The notes under the pieces are model-generated. The model saw nothing but the letters and a program-made list of their open reading frames with translations, was not told the DNA's origin and ran no database searches. A program made the translations under genes and the position numbers. A DNA stretch of 64,000 bases from Trichinella spiralis (Eukaryota; Nematoda; Enoplea; Trichinellida; Trichinellidae): the NCBI GenBank assembly GCA_000181795.3, contig CM012953.1:17195965-17259964 (forward strand). Reading direction: 5' to 3'. Shown in pieces: positions 26,701 to 37,805 of this stretch; position 1 is the stretch's first letter, and each line of letters opens with the position of its first letter.

Positions 26701-29700
26701 ATTTATGTATCAGTCGATGGATATTGAATTTGAACATTGAATTAATGATACTAGTTAATTTCAATATTGAAAACAATAAAATGAAATTTTAAAATTTGAA
26801 AAGTCAAGACACGCTTTCAAGAAAATGCGAATAATGAATGATACTATCAAATTTCCCCGAAGCAGATGAAATTCAATTATTCACAGACTATTACTAACCA
26901 ACGCATCCATATATTTATATACATGTATAAAGTGTACTAATGAAACGCTACTTATTTCAACTTTACACAACCTTGATACAAGACTTGATTGTTCTGAAAT
27001 AATGATATACAAATAAATATGTAATAAATGAAAATTTCAATACTATTAATGTAAATTATTGAAGAAAAAAAATTTTTTTAACAAGACAATGAAAAATTTC
27101 AATGAAATGTTCGACAATGAATGGACTTACTTTAGATAAGTTGAGATTTCAAATGTCACGCAAAAGTGCACAAAAGAGAAGAAACTGAAGAAGAAGAAGA
27201 AATTTGGGCAAGTTTAGATAAAAATCACTTTTCTCAATGAGAGAAAACTTTGAAATGTTTAAAATTTGATAATCTCAAAGCAGTTGTGTCAGTGAAGAAT
27301 ACTTTCGACGTCTGTTGATGATGATTTTGCCATATTCCACAACAAACAAACAAACAAATGGACTGTAGAATATTGTCTTTTGTTTATTGGTTAAATGAAT
27401 GAACAAATTATGGAATTAATGATGAACAGAATTAAAAATGCAGAACAGTGGAAGGTTTTCTTTGATTTCTGAATTTTCCACTTGCCACCAACAACTTCAC
27501 CACCGACCACCGGATGATGAAGCTTACTTGTCAATCGACATCGAGGCTTGTTGCTTGCTGCTAGAACCGACTGCCGTCCGGCAATCAAAAATGACGCAAT
27601 TGCTTAATTGCGTAAACTCGTAAAGTCTGGATGAATTCCGGCATTGGTGCAAGCAAATTGCTTTGCACACGTATACCCGCAAACTACACATACACGCACG
27701 CATGAGCATTCACCCCACCCCGTCCCAAATGGCACAACGCATCTTATCGTTGATATTATTATCTTTTTTTTTCTTTAATTATATACTTCTCGTTTCTATA
27801 TTGAAATTATTGAAATTTCGCTATTTATATTTACAAAAATATGATTTTTTTTAAATTAATTATACACCTATTCATTTGTATAAGCATAATTCAAACTTAT
27901 TATTTTTTAATAACTTTCTTACGGAAAAACAATAGTAAATTTTAAACAATAAAAGCAAAATTGGTAGAATAATGGAAATTTTTGAAAAACGATTATCAGA
28001 AATGAATAATCATTGCTAATTAAAATGAATATTCACCATGAACTGACATTAGTACAAACAGTAAAGCATGGGGAAATTAATTATAGAATTGTTATTTGAT
28101 GGTCTCAAATCATTAGCAGATCCAACAGCTTATATTAACTGTATTTCATTTATTCATACTTTGAATATCACATACATCTATTTCTTTATTTTAATCCATT
28201 CTTCACAAATGGTGAGCAAAAATCTTTTGCTTAAAGCAAAACCACCACAACCTTAAGCTCACAAGAAGAACAGATTTATTATTATTAGTATTATCAGATC
28301 TGGTCTTCTGGGAAATTATCGAATCAGTAAGGGTTTTCCTCTTTTAAACGGTCGTCATTTGAACATTAGTTGCTTCTTAAAAATGACAACAAAAATTATT
28401 ATCACCAACCAATAAGACAGATGACATCTGACAACGGAAATTAATACAATGAAAAGTAAAAAAATTCACTCCAACTTTACTTACTACTTTAAAGCTATAC
28501 ATATATGAAGTAATCTTGATAAAAAATTCTTTTATCAAAAAAATCTGTCCCAGGATCAGCAACAGCCAGTGTACATGGACAATGTAAACTACAAGCTTGC
28601 GTAAACAGAATCTACATTGTTGCGCATGATTTTGCAATTCACTTTACTTTTTTTCATATTTTCATCTATTTTAAAATTCAGTTTTTGCAATCAATTACAG
28701 CATGATAATTTTTTTCAAACGAATTCTCATGAAAATATTTTTTTGACATTTTGACACGAGATAATTTCATTTTTTCAATTTTCCCATGCTGCTTTTTCAC
28801 ATTGAAAAAATGAAAAATATCTATTTCAGATGTAATTTTTAAAATTATACTTTACACAAGGAAACTATTTTAACTTTTCAAAGCAGAATAATACACAAAA
28901 ATAATTCAAATGCAATATTTAAAGAACACTTCATAAATGTACTTCTTTGGACGAAAATGTCAAACATCATAATTTGTACAAATACTACAAAAATTTGTAT
29001 TTTTAAAAAATTTATTTTAAACTATTTGCTATTATTATTTTCTGTGTAGAATTTTAATTTTAAAAATAAGCTTGCATTTTTGAAAGTTTGTTTAAAGTTT
29101 CAAGCAAATTGTCGAGCATATCTCTTAAATGGACGCATAAACAAAAGTAAAATCAATGATACCCAAAAGGCACTTCAATTAAAATCAAACAGTAGTCTCT
29201 CTTCAATAGATGGCAACTGCCACTTGTTTGGTATCTAGCCTCTTTCACTTATTATTACTTCCCTATTGTGCCATTCATCATGCTATTCTTATTTCTGTCT
29301 TATCTGTATCCTTTACTAGAGCTATTTGTTGTTTACTCAATTGTTATTAATGCACATTATGAATATCTTTGCAGTTTAATTTCATTAATTTCTAATTTTT
29401 TGCCCTATTCATATTTTATATGCTTTGAAAAATTATAAATTAAACAATTTTTTGAACTTTTATTTTATATTTGAAAATTCTATTTAATATAATTAATGTT
29501 TTTATCATACAGAAGTTCTCTATTAAAAGTATTCTTGAATTCTGACTAATCAATCGATATCACTTTGACGTCATACGTACTTTTCGTTTGTTATTATTAA
29601 CCGAGCCGTATTTCTAATAATATCATTATTAAATTTATCATAAATGTGCACTTTTAATTTCATAAGAAAAATTACACTAATTTATATTAGTCCTATTCAG

Positions 29701-29878
29701 TTCTATCACTTCTACAGGATAAAATAGCGAAGCACTTTATTTTTGATTTCTTATTACAAAAATATCTAAATTGGGATACTTTTAATTTGCACTTGTTAAA
29801 TAAAGTTTTCTTCAGAAATTCAGAAAGTTCCCTTTTCATTTAATTTTTGTAACAGTAAACATCAAAATATCATGATAG
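23620..29878. other. Non-coding DNA upstream of the unc-103-like long isoform
   Basis: This 6.3-kb stretch is very AT-rich with microsatellites (AT run at 23.70-23.73 kb, CTA run at 26.46-26.49 kb). A GC-richer patch at 27.44-27.75 kb contains a minus-strand AA|GTAAGC donor and could be a 5' non-coding exon or promoter of the channel gene. I cannot show a coding frame that joins on. No other gene is supported. Confidence 0.5.
23702..23730. repeat. AT microsatellite upstream of the unc-103-like start exon
   Basis: Uninterrupted AT units about 85 bp upstream of the long-isoform start codon. Confidence 0.9.
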
Positions 29879-29882
29879 TTAA

Positions 29883-31872
29883 CCCTTTGATGGATTGTTG
29901 GCGATAGGTACGTTGTTGGATTGTTGGGGTAGGCCCCACCCCACTTTAGAAAAACGCGTCTAAAAAGCTGGGAGTATGCTCAATTTTTATGAAATTTATT
30001 TTATTGAATAGTTCAAAAAATTCGGTACATGATGGTATCAAAGTATTTCCAATTTTAATAATTTTAAAGCCTTTTATTGGCAAAAAATGCGACAAAATTT
30101 TGGTTAAAAAATCGTCTTTTTTTAGTTTTTTTCTTCGCGTGTACTTAATTTTGTAAAATTCGTGAAACAATTACGTTATTGAATAGAGCACGTTATTCTG
30201 CACATTTTGATACCAATCTCAGGTCTATAGTCGTTTTTTTTGGTTCCGAAAAAACTTCGTTTATCTAAGCCCTTTCTATACTTTTAACATAAACATATGG
30301 AAAAGTGTTGAGCAGGAAATCGATATTCCACATTTTTTTTGATTTTAGTTTCTATAATTTATTTATTTTTATGTATTTTGATTAAAATTTCATTATTTGA
30401 AATAAATTTTAGGTCTCTTCTAGCTGAAAAATTCAACAAAATTGACGTAATAAATCTGTTGATCTTCTATTATTGGGAAGTGCTAGGATTAACATCACAA
30501 TGCTCACAGTAGCTGCGCAGATGTTCATTGCAGCATGTCTTTCTACACTTTATGCAGCTAGATCTTACTTTTTTGTCACGTTTTCTTCCACAAAAGACGC
30601 ATCTTCTATAGATGTGTTTTTCTTTTTTGCTTGCTTCTGACCGCTCGGCTGACGCCATTGATTCAATCGCTTTCCTTACTGTGTAAGGAAGGGATTGCGG
30701 GGGACTGGCAGCACGTTTCTGAAGAACGATATCCACTAAGTTTTTGCCACACTCTATCAAAAATAGTCTTCTACGCTGCGATTTTCGGGCGTTCCAATCT
30801 GGATTTTTACATGTCCAAATAACATATGCTGCTAGACCTGCGCAATCTAAAGTATTGAACCATAGAACCATTGGCCACCGCCGGGTGCGTCCCTTGCATG
30901 TGTATACCCGTACAAGCTGGTCTAGGGTATCCACACCGGACTTTGTTTCATTATAAAACAGCACGATATCTGCTTTTCTTTCTTGATCTTCATTTACTGC
31001 ATCATCATGGTGCATGGTCGACAACAGCAAGACGCATTTCTTTCGCTTCAGGATGTAGCTCACAAAAGTGAGCTGTCCATCGAAGCAAAATAATGACGAA
31101 CCCACTTCTCGTCCCATGGCTTCTGCTAATTCTGATGGCACTTCTGTTTTATTCATCCGTAATGTTCCCACAATCATCGTTTTTTTAGCTAACGGATCTT
31201 CCACTGCATTCTGCTTCCATACTGCAATGAACATCTGCGCAGCTACTGTGAGCATTGTGATGTTAATCCTAACACTTCCAAATAAAGGGAGATCAACAGA
31301 TTTATTACGTCAATTTTGTTGAATTTTTCAGATAGGAGAGACCAAAAATTTATTTCAAATAATGAAATTTTAATCAAAATACATAAAAATAAATAAATTA
31401 TAGATACTGAAATCAAAAAAAATGTGGAATATCGATTTCCTGCTCAACACTTTTCCATATGTTTATGTTAAAAGTATAGAAAGGGCTTAGATAAACGAAG
31501 TTTTTTCGGAACCAAAAAAAACGACTATAGACCTGAGATTGGTATCAAAATGTGCAGAATAACGTGCTCTATTCAATAACGTAATTGTTTCACGAATTTT
31601 ACAAAATTAAGTACACGCGAAGAAAAAAACTAAAAAAAGACGATTTTTTAACCAAAATTTTGTCGCATTTTTTGCCAATAAAAGGCTTTAAAATTATTAA
31701 AATTGGAAATACTTTGATACCATCATGTACCGAATTTTTCGAACTATCCGATAAAATAAATTTCATAAAAATTGAACATACTCCCAGCTTTTTAGACGTG
31801 TTTTTCTAAAGTGGGGTGGGGCCTACCCCAACAATCCAACAACGTACCTATCGCCAAAAATCCATCAAAGGG
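29883..31872 (-). mobile_element. Fold-back piggyBac element with about 650-bp inverted arms
   Basis: The element starts CCCTTTGATGGATT, ends with the reverse complement, and is flanked by TTAA on both sides (29879-29882 and 31873-31876), the piggyBac target-site signature. The left arm (29883 to about 30535) and right arm (about 31222-31872) are near-identical inverted copies. A 74-codon open frame mirrored in the two arms differs at only three residues. The arms include the 3' end of the transposase gene, so the element looks like a 3' end duplicated in inverted orientation with the 5' half lost. It is non-autonomous; the little divergence between arms suggests it is fairly young. Confidence 0.88.
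30470..31221 (-). pseudogene. piggyBac transposase, C-terminal half only
   Basis: The minus-strand frame (open from 31255, but the first dozen codons come from the antisense of the right arm) encodes piggyBac landmarks in order: a core beta-strand region (TMIVGTLRMNKTEVPSELAE), STMHHDDAV, the SGVDTLDQLVR motif with the third catalytic aspartate, TRRWPMVLW, and a C-terminal cysteine-rich zinc-binding domain (CVFCGRK, CIKCRKTCCNEH, YCEHC). Codons for the first two catalytic aspartates and the N-terminus are missing, so it cannot be active. It sits inside the fold-back element. Confidence 0.85.
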
Positions 31873-32038
31873 TTAATAGACTATATGGAAAAGCATGAAA
31901 CTAAAATATGGTTCTAGTTGAACTGTTCATGATGAAATATATTTTGTTAAATCTCACGTACATTGGTAAACTTTATTTCCGTTTTATTCAACTAAAGTTT
32001 TCAGACATGAAATGAGTTCTGTCATCACCCTTGTACGT

Positions 32039-35000
32039 TCATGCGCAATTTTCTACATTCTGACCAATTCGATTGAAATGATCGAAAATTGTAGCATCAT
32101 CAATGCAAACCGCCATTGCTGGCTCTTTTGTTTGGCTTTTCTAAAAAACATATAGTTCTACAATTGCTTTTCAATTATTACAAATTTACATGGTAAGGTT
32201 TGTCAATAACACAAAATTTGTTTCCCGGTTCACTAATTAACCACTGAGAGACATCACTTTCAACAGAACTTGCTTGATTATCAACAGCAATGGGGCTTGT
32301 TACTAATTTTATATTTCTGTCCAAAATTCGACAATCACTTTTCAATGTTTTATCTCTTTTTGTCCAAACTTTGATGCTTGTCTTTAATTTCTTTACAAGT
32401 ACTCTTCGGTAAATCTCTGTAATTGGTTCTTTTTAAAGTTACATTAAATTCAGAGCAAATTGCAATAAAAGATGTGCTATTTATTCATTCAAATGCATAT
32501 GATGAGATTATTTTAAGAAAGCATGCCTTGCAATAGCGAAAATGCATTCTGTTCAATGCGTTAATTGTCATACCGCATTTCAAAATCATTCTATATTTCT
32601 GTGAAAAAAATTCTGCATTTTACCTTCACCGTATAATGTGTTTCTTTGAACGAAATTATTATTATGACTATAATTTTAGCAAACTCTTTTCTGTTTGCCG
32701 CATATACTATTACTGTAAAATACAAAACAAATTATAAAAGCAGATTTATTTTAACAGAGCAAAATTCTGCCAGATGTTTGTTCTGGAAATTTCGCAGTAA
32801 CGCATGTGACTTACCATATTTTGATTTTTCACTTTTACTGTATATTGTCATTTTTAATCCTTGAGCAGCTGCTGTAGAAATTTGCTGTGTCACGGTTAAC
32901 GGTGGCGTTAATCTTGATTCGCCATCAACCAATTTTTTCAGATTTGGTCGAGCTGGATCATCTGGTACACCATTGTGATATATCAACGGAGTTGCAATTC
33001 TCAAGGCCATTGCTAGAAATTTCATGCATTTTATTATATTTAATTATTATTCAAATATATTTGCTTCAAATTCTTTTTTTGCATGAAATGTGAAGCATCT
33101 TCCGAATAGTTCTGCGTAAATGTAATCTTTTTCATGCAAATAAATTTACCAATTGCATCAATTTCGCTTTCTTTAATTGTCAAACAGATAAACAAATGTC
33201 CTTTCTGAATTTCTGCAGGTGGAAATACATATCCTGTTAGCGCTTTCGGGAATCCTGGTATTGTGTGAACAATCCATGAAGCTTCATCTGCAACTCCCGG
33301 ATTCATCATTAAAACACCTATGTAGAATAATAATTATAGGATTTGTTATTTTCTGTTTTAACGTTTGTTGTTGTTACCTTTGCTGTTTGATTTTGTTTTT
33401 ACTTTCAGAACATCCGGTGGGATATTGTTGTAGGCAATAAATCTGTTATCTTGATTTGCCGCAATGACATGTTCAAGTGGTTTAAAAACTGCATGATTAT
33501 TAGCCTGGGTAAGATCCGGAGTATTTTGCCATGCAATGGGAGCACGTCCTGCAATTAATGCCTTTCCTATATTTTGAGCTGGAGCTTTGTATACAACAGC
33601 CCTATATAGAATAAGTGATGAGTTGGTGAATTCTTTTGTTAATCGTTTCATAATTTTTATTTTTTTATAATTAGTAAATGTTATTTGTGAAACTTAATGC
33701 AGCAAATGTTTTGTTTATTAAGAAGATGTAAAATTAACTTTTCAGAAGAACATTTCAACTATTGCTCAAGACACGGTCCCCTTTTACCTAACTGAGCAAA
33801 ATTGTTTCACCAACACAAAAATGTATTTGATATTTGCTGCTACTGCACGCTAATCAGTTCAGTAAGGTAATAGAGCTGCTGTTTATTTGCTGGATATTTT
33901 TACCTGGATTTACATGTAAAACAAATAAATTAATTAAAAATCTACTATTTCTTTTCTTTACTGTATGTATATCTATTTTACAAATTTTTTATTTTCTAAA
34001 TATGTACTTCCATAAATGAAAAATTGTTTGCTAAAAACAACTTTTTTGTTTAAAATTTGCAACAGTATGCACGTCAAGGATGATGACATACTAATTCGTG
34101 CGTGTGCAAATTCAGGTATTCTTGATCATGAATCCACATGTAGGTGATCATTTGAATTTAGTAATCCTGCTGAACTGCTCTATTTCTTTATTTCAGTCAA
34201 ATTAAATATAATTTGAAATTTAGAAATAAAACACTCTTCTGATGTGGTATGCCGATGTGGCATTGGTGATTTAATTTTGTAACACTGCACATCGATTTTC
34301 TTTTGAGATTATTATCCTATGAAGTGGTATGTTCTGTCATTTTCATAATGCACTATTTCTAAATTTTAAACATGCCTAAGCATATTATTATCTTTAATTA
34401 TGTTATCTTAAACATTGTTATCTCAAATAATCTTTGCGTTGTAGAAAGATGTGAACCGATTTTTTAACGAAGTTACAAATGAAATAATAAAACAAATTTA
34501 TGTATATTTAAAGATATGGCAAGTAACATCAAATAATTTACATATGCAGGCATATTCAGACTAATTCGCAAATTTATTACGAAATGTTGCAGCCTTAATT
34601 CCTAATCATTCAGTGAAAATCCAAAATCATTTTCTATTAAAATAAAATATTCACAATGATTTGAAATTCTTGGGGAAATAATGGAGTTGATTACATCTTA
34701 GAATTATAATGATAACATTACAAATGTTTAGTGTCCTGCCATAGCTCCTATAGTTATTCATAATGTTATAAAAAATTCATTGCATCCACTTGAATGCACC
34801 AGCAACGTATTTTATTATTTATCAATAAAATACATTTCAGTGAAATTTTGAAAGTGAATAGAGAGGCGGAGGAGACGATACGCATATTCTGCATTAACGT
34901 TTAGGGCAAACAGGAAGTTAAAAAATAACAATCTCTTACCAGTCTGCTTCCGCATTACCATTTGCATTATAACATTTTGATGTAGCTACTGAATATTTAG

Positions 35001-35067
35001 GAAAAGAGAAGCACAAAACAAAAATCCATCCAATATGCATAATAAAGTATTGTTTGTCAGCAAGCAT
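32039..35067 (-). CDS. Secreted DNase II-like protein, catalytic histidines replaced
   Basis: Six exons keep phase throughout: 35067-34940, 33601-33378, 33317-33150, 33012-32815, 32416-32190 and 32140-32039 (stop). Together they encode 348 residues, normal for DNase II. Exon 1 carries a signal peptide (start at 35067 or Met10 at 35040) and the conserved cysteine; the first junction rebuilds the ADWAVVYKAPA motif. Exons 3-6 match DNase II landmarks: SWIVHTIPGFP, RIATPLIYHN, SKSEKSKY, TSIKVWTK, NKFCVID and a C-terminal cysteine. Active DNase II uses two HxK motifs. Here the first reads NSKG (Asn115) and the second DVSQW (Val295, Gln297), so the enzyme is predicted inactive, although His135 is kept. 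Such proteins are secreted or lysosomal in the family. The first intron is 1.34 kb; transposons lie on both sides. Confidence 0.85.
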
Positions 35068-35570
35068 CGTGACATTCGTTAATGTTTGTCAACCTATTAA
35101 ATCATTCAACAGCTGCTCTTGTTGTTGTAAATTTTCTGAGATTATTCAAATAAATATTGCTTGTAGTCTTCAAAATAAATATTTATCCGCCAAATTGTAA
35201 ATAAAATTTTTTAGCATTTGATAATTTAATTACCTTTTTTGCTTGAGTGTATTTATTTGAATTGAGCTGATTTTATCTCTGTTGGACCCATTTTTCAAAC
35301 ATTGTTTCATATGAACTGTTAGAAATATTCTTTTTATTTGCAGAATATGTTGGTTTAAGGCCTTGTCCGGTCCGGTCCCACTTGCCACTTATTGGTTGTT
35401 GACCGCGCTATTTTATTGGGCTGTTAGGTCGTTATCTTATTGGTTGTCCTTGTCTAATATTATTTAATACAGAATTGGCATAATTTTTATGAGAAATTCT
35501 ATATTACTGACAAACATGAAACCGATGAATAGTAATATTTTCATTACATGAAAAACTAGGTGGGGGGTAG
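35068..35570. other. Upstream region of the DNase II-like gene
   Basis: About 500 bp between the DNase II-like start codon and the MULE element. It should hold the promoter. A GC-richer patch at 35.36-35.45 kb has a loosely repeated TTATTGGTTGT motif (inverted CCAAT-like boxes), but no clear core promoter element can be fixed by eye. Confidence 0.3.
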
Positions 35571-36034
35571 AACCGATTTCCCCAACGACTCCGCCTACTT
35601 TTTCGCAGTAAAATTTCATTGGTTGCTGCTTTAACGCGCGCCTCTAATTTTCATTTGTTGTCACTCCTCTGCATTTTATTTGTCAATTTTTATTTTATTC
35701 TATTTGTCAAATTTTATTTCATTCTATTTGTCAATTTCTAACAATTTTGTCAATTTTATTTCTAACCTTTTGACTGTTTTATAATAATTCTGTTGTTCTC
35801 AGATTGAGGAAAGTAAGATAGTGAAATTTCAATGAAAAAATAAAAAAAGTATACAATACAATACAGACTGGAGCAAAATGGCGTTTTTTATATTGTGTCA
35901 ATGTAAATATCACCTATGGAAGAATTTGGCGGTATTTTTGTTTCCATATTCATTGCAATGTTCTGAATTTTACATATAGTTAAATGCGTAGGTCATGGTT
36001 TTATTTATTTGAGAAGACATTAATCAGACTATTT

Positions 36035-36540
36035 TTACATAGCGCTTTCCTATGTACCGCCTGGCAGAAGTGGAAGCAGCAGCCCTGTACCCGCGTATTC
36101 GGGAAGTAGCCCTTAATCGCGGGCATCAGGGCTGTTTCAAAATCACAAATTATTGTTTGTGGATTGAGATTGACCCTGAGGACTGCCGCTTTGTTTATTA
36201 AAGCTTGGAAAATAAACCCGTATGTTCCAATATCTTTACCCGTACATAAACAGTAGACTGCTGGCAGCAGCTTACCCGCCACAAAGGCATGGAAGGTAAG
36301 CAGTTGTTGATACCATTGTGGTACAACCTTGAAAGTACCATCCATGCCCCAGGTTTGCATGGTTGCCAGCAGTCTAATGTTGGAACCCGTCGCAATTACC
36401 AGTATATGTTTCGATTCACTTCAAACAAATTTTTAATAGCAAGGAACACATTCAGTATGTTCAGCACATACTTTTGAACACCCCCAACATTTCCTCCGTT
36501 TACCGGTATATTTTAATTTGTACACCCTGCCTTCATACAC
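36035..36540 (-). pseudogene. MULE transposase fragment with FLYWCH remnant, reverse of the main copy
   Basis: On the minus strand, about 36536-36470 encodes SLVYEGRVYKLKYTGKRRK, a FLYWCH zinc-finger start. 36393-36035 then encodes TWGMDGTFKVVPQWYQQ, AGKLLPAVYCL, QTIICDFETALMPAI and VQGCCFHFCQAVHRK. These match the plus-strand transposase at 37.8-39.3 kb but with many substitutions, so it is a diverged relative rather than a simple inverted duplicate. Sequence between the finger and the DDE core is deleted, and the third catalytic residue is missing because the left inverted end cuts in. Confidence 0.8.
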
Positions 36541-36720
36541 AAGGGACATACCGCCGCAACAATTTGCACAAGAAGATCTAGTTCAACTCACCACGGCGGT
36601 CAACTCACCGTGAATATCTGTGTCTGTGGCATAGCTTAAAATCGTAGGTTCACTAGCTGATCATCTTTCTACTGCATTATTTATATTATTATATATTATT
36701 GCATTATATATTTCTTCATT

Positions 36721-37165
36721 CAGGGGCGTTGTACGTCTAATTTATGAAGGGGGTGGGCGGATATAGTATCCAGAAGGTTTATCATGCACATGTATTATAA
36801 TACATGGCAGTCTGACGAGGAACAAAATAATGCCGTTTTTTCATTTATACAAAACTGGAATCTCAATCACGTGATATCAAAAACATGCAAATTATAATTT
36901 TAATTGCATCTCAAATGAACGACACGTTTCGATTCCATTTGAAACTGGACTTGTCTATTATGCGGCCAATATCAATGGAAAAATCAGAATGAATGTACAT
37001 TAGTGTAAGTGTGTTCAGTCGTTCTTCTGTCTTGGCAGTCCGGAAAATGTTTTTTAGATTATTCAGTGCAGAAAACCTTCGTTCTACGCTGGCTGAAGCG
37101 ATTGGGAGAGTGGTGAAAATCTGTAGTAGTACAGACACGTTCGGGTAATAAGCTTTTGGGCACAA
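36721..37165 (-). mobile_element. hAT transposon fragment (C-terminal dimerisation region)
   Basis: The minus-strand frame 37165-36911 encodes YPNVSVLLQIFTTLPIASAS, then VERRFSALNNLKNIFR and LNTLTLMYIHSD, the hAT C-terminal dimerisation motif (P.ASASVERRFS type). Downstream at 36721 the sequence CAGGGGCGTTG resembles a hAT terminal inverted repeat, suggesting the 3' end. The N-terminal part of the transposase and the other end were not found. It lies within the MULE, so it is a nested insertion that was later truncated. Confidence 0.75.
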
Positions 37166-37805
37166 TGCTAAGGCATAAATAAATAAATCTTATTACGAGT
37201 TTTGTTTGTTTGACTTTGAAAAATGTATCTGACGGATCAGGCTAACCAAGCGGCGAGTTGATCCATTCCGGTCACAAGATGTAGATCAAAGATATCAGCA
37301 ATGACGAAAGCAACGAACAGAACAAAGAAATAAAATTTTCTTCTAGCGAAGCAAATGAACAGCAAAGGAAAGAACAAAGAGACAATGAATAAGCATGCTT
37401 ATCTGGTGTCATCAGCCAATGACCGGGTGGTCAGGAATTTTTACAATGCTACGGATGCTTTGTCAAATCAAGTCATTTTCTGACCCATGCAGTGAACCCC
37501 TGCTAGTGTGCAATTGCAGCGCAATATTATTTCAACTAACAATGGCAGCAAAAGCATGGCGGCAAATGAAAAACAAATTTATCCTTTATGCCTGCCGACG
37601 AAATAATTAGCAATGATAATATCATATACAGGGCTTATACGGGGTTAGAGCAAAGGCGGATAATGCACATCTGTCATAGAGAAAACCTAAACAGGGTTTT
37701 AATGAACTGTTTTTTCTTGCTCATACAGGGTTATATAATTAGTGATGAACCGCGTTCTCTCCATTTAACCCCTTATCTGCTCTCTGTACTTGACGTTTCT
37801 CTGAT

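Noticed and set aside
27391-27709. GC-richer patch with overlapping frames on both strands
   Set aside because: No frame has an ATG in a phase that joins a known exon. It may be a promoter or untranslated exon, so it is mentioned only in the region note.
28485-28637. Minus-strand ATG frame of 51 codons ending at GTA|GTAAGT in phase 0
   Set aside because: It could be another ERG-channel first exon or a signal peptide, but it is upstream of the long isoform, very hydrophobic, and has only a donor for support.
29946-31809. A 74-codon frame (MFHEFYKIKYTRRKK...) present on both strands at 29946-30170 and 31585-31809
   Set aside because: It lies wholly within the inverted arms of the fold-back piggyBac, so its duplication reflects the arms rather than coding selection. 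It has no recognisable domain.
33040-33149. Open continuation of DNase II exon 3 (KFICMKKITFTQNY...)
   Set aside because: Splicing at GTAAAT (33149) to 33012 keeps phase and restores the conserved RIATPLIYHN block, so the extra residues are intronic.
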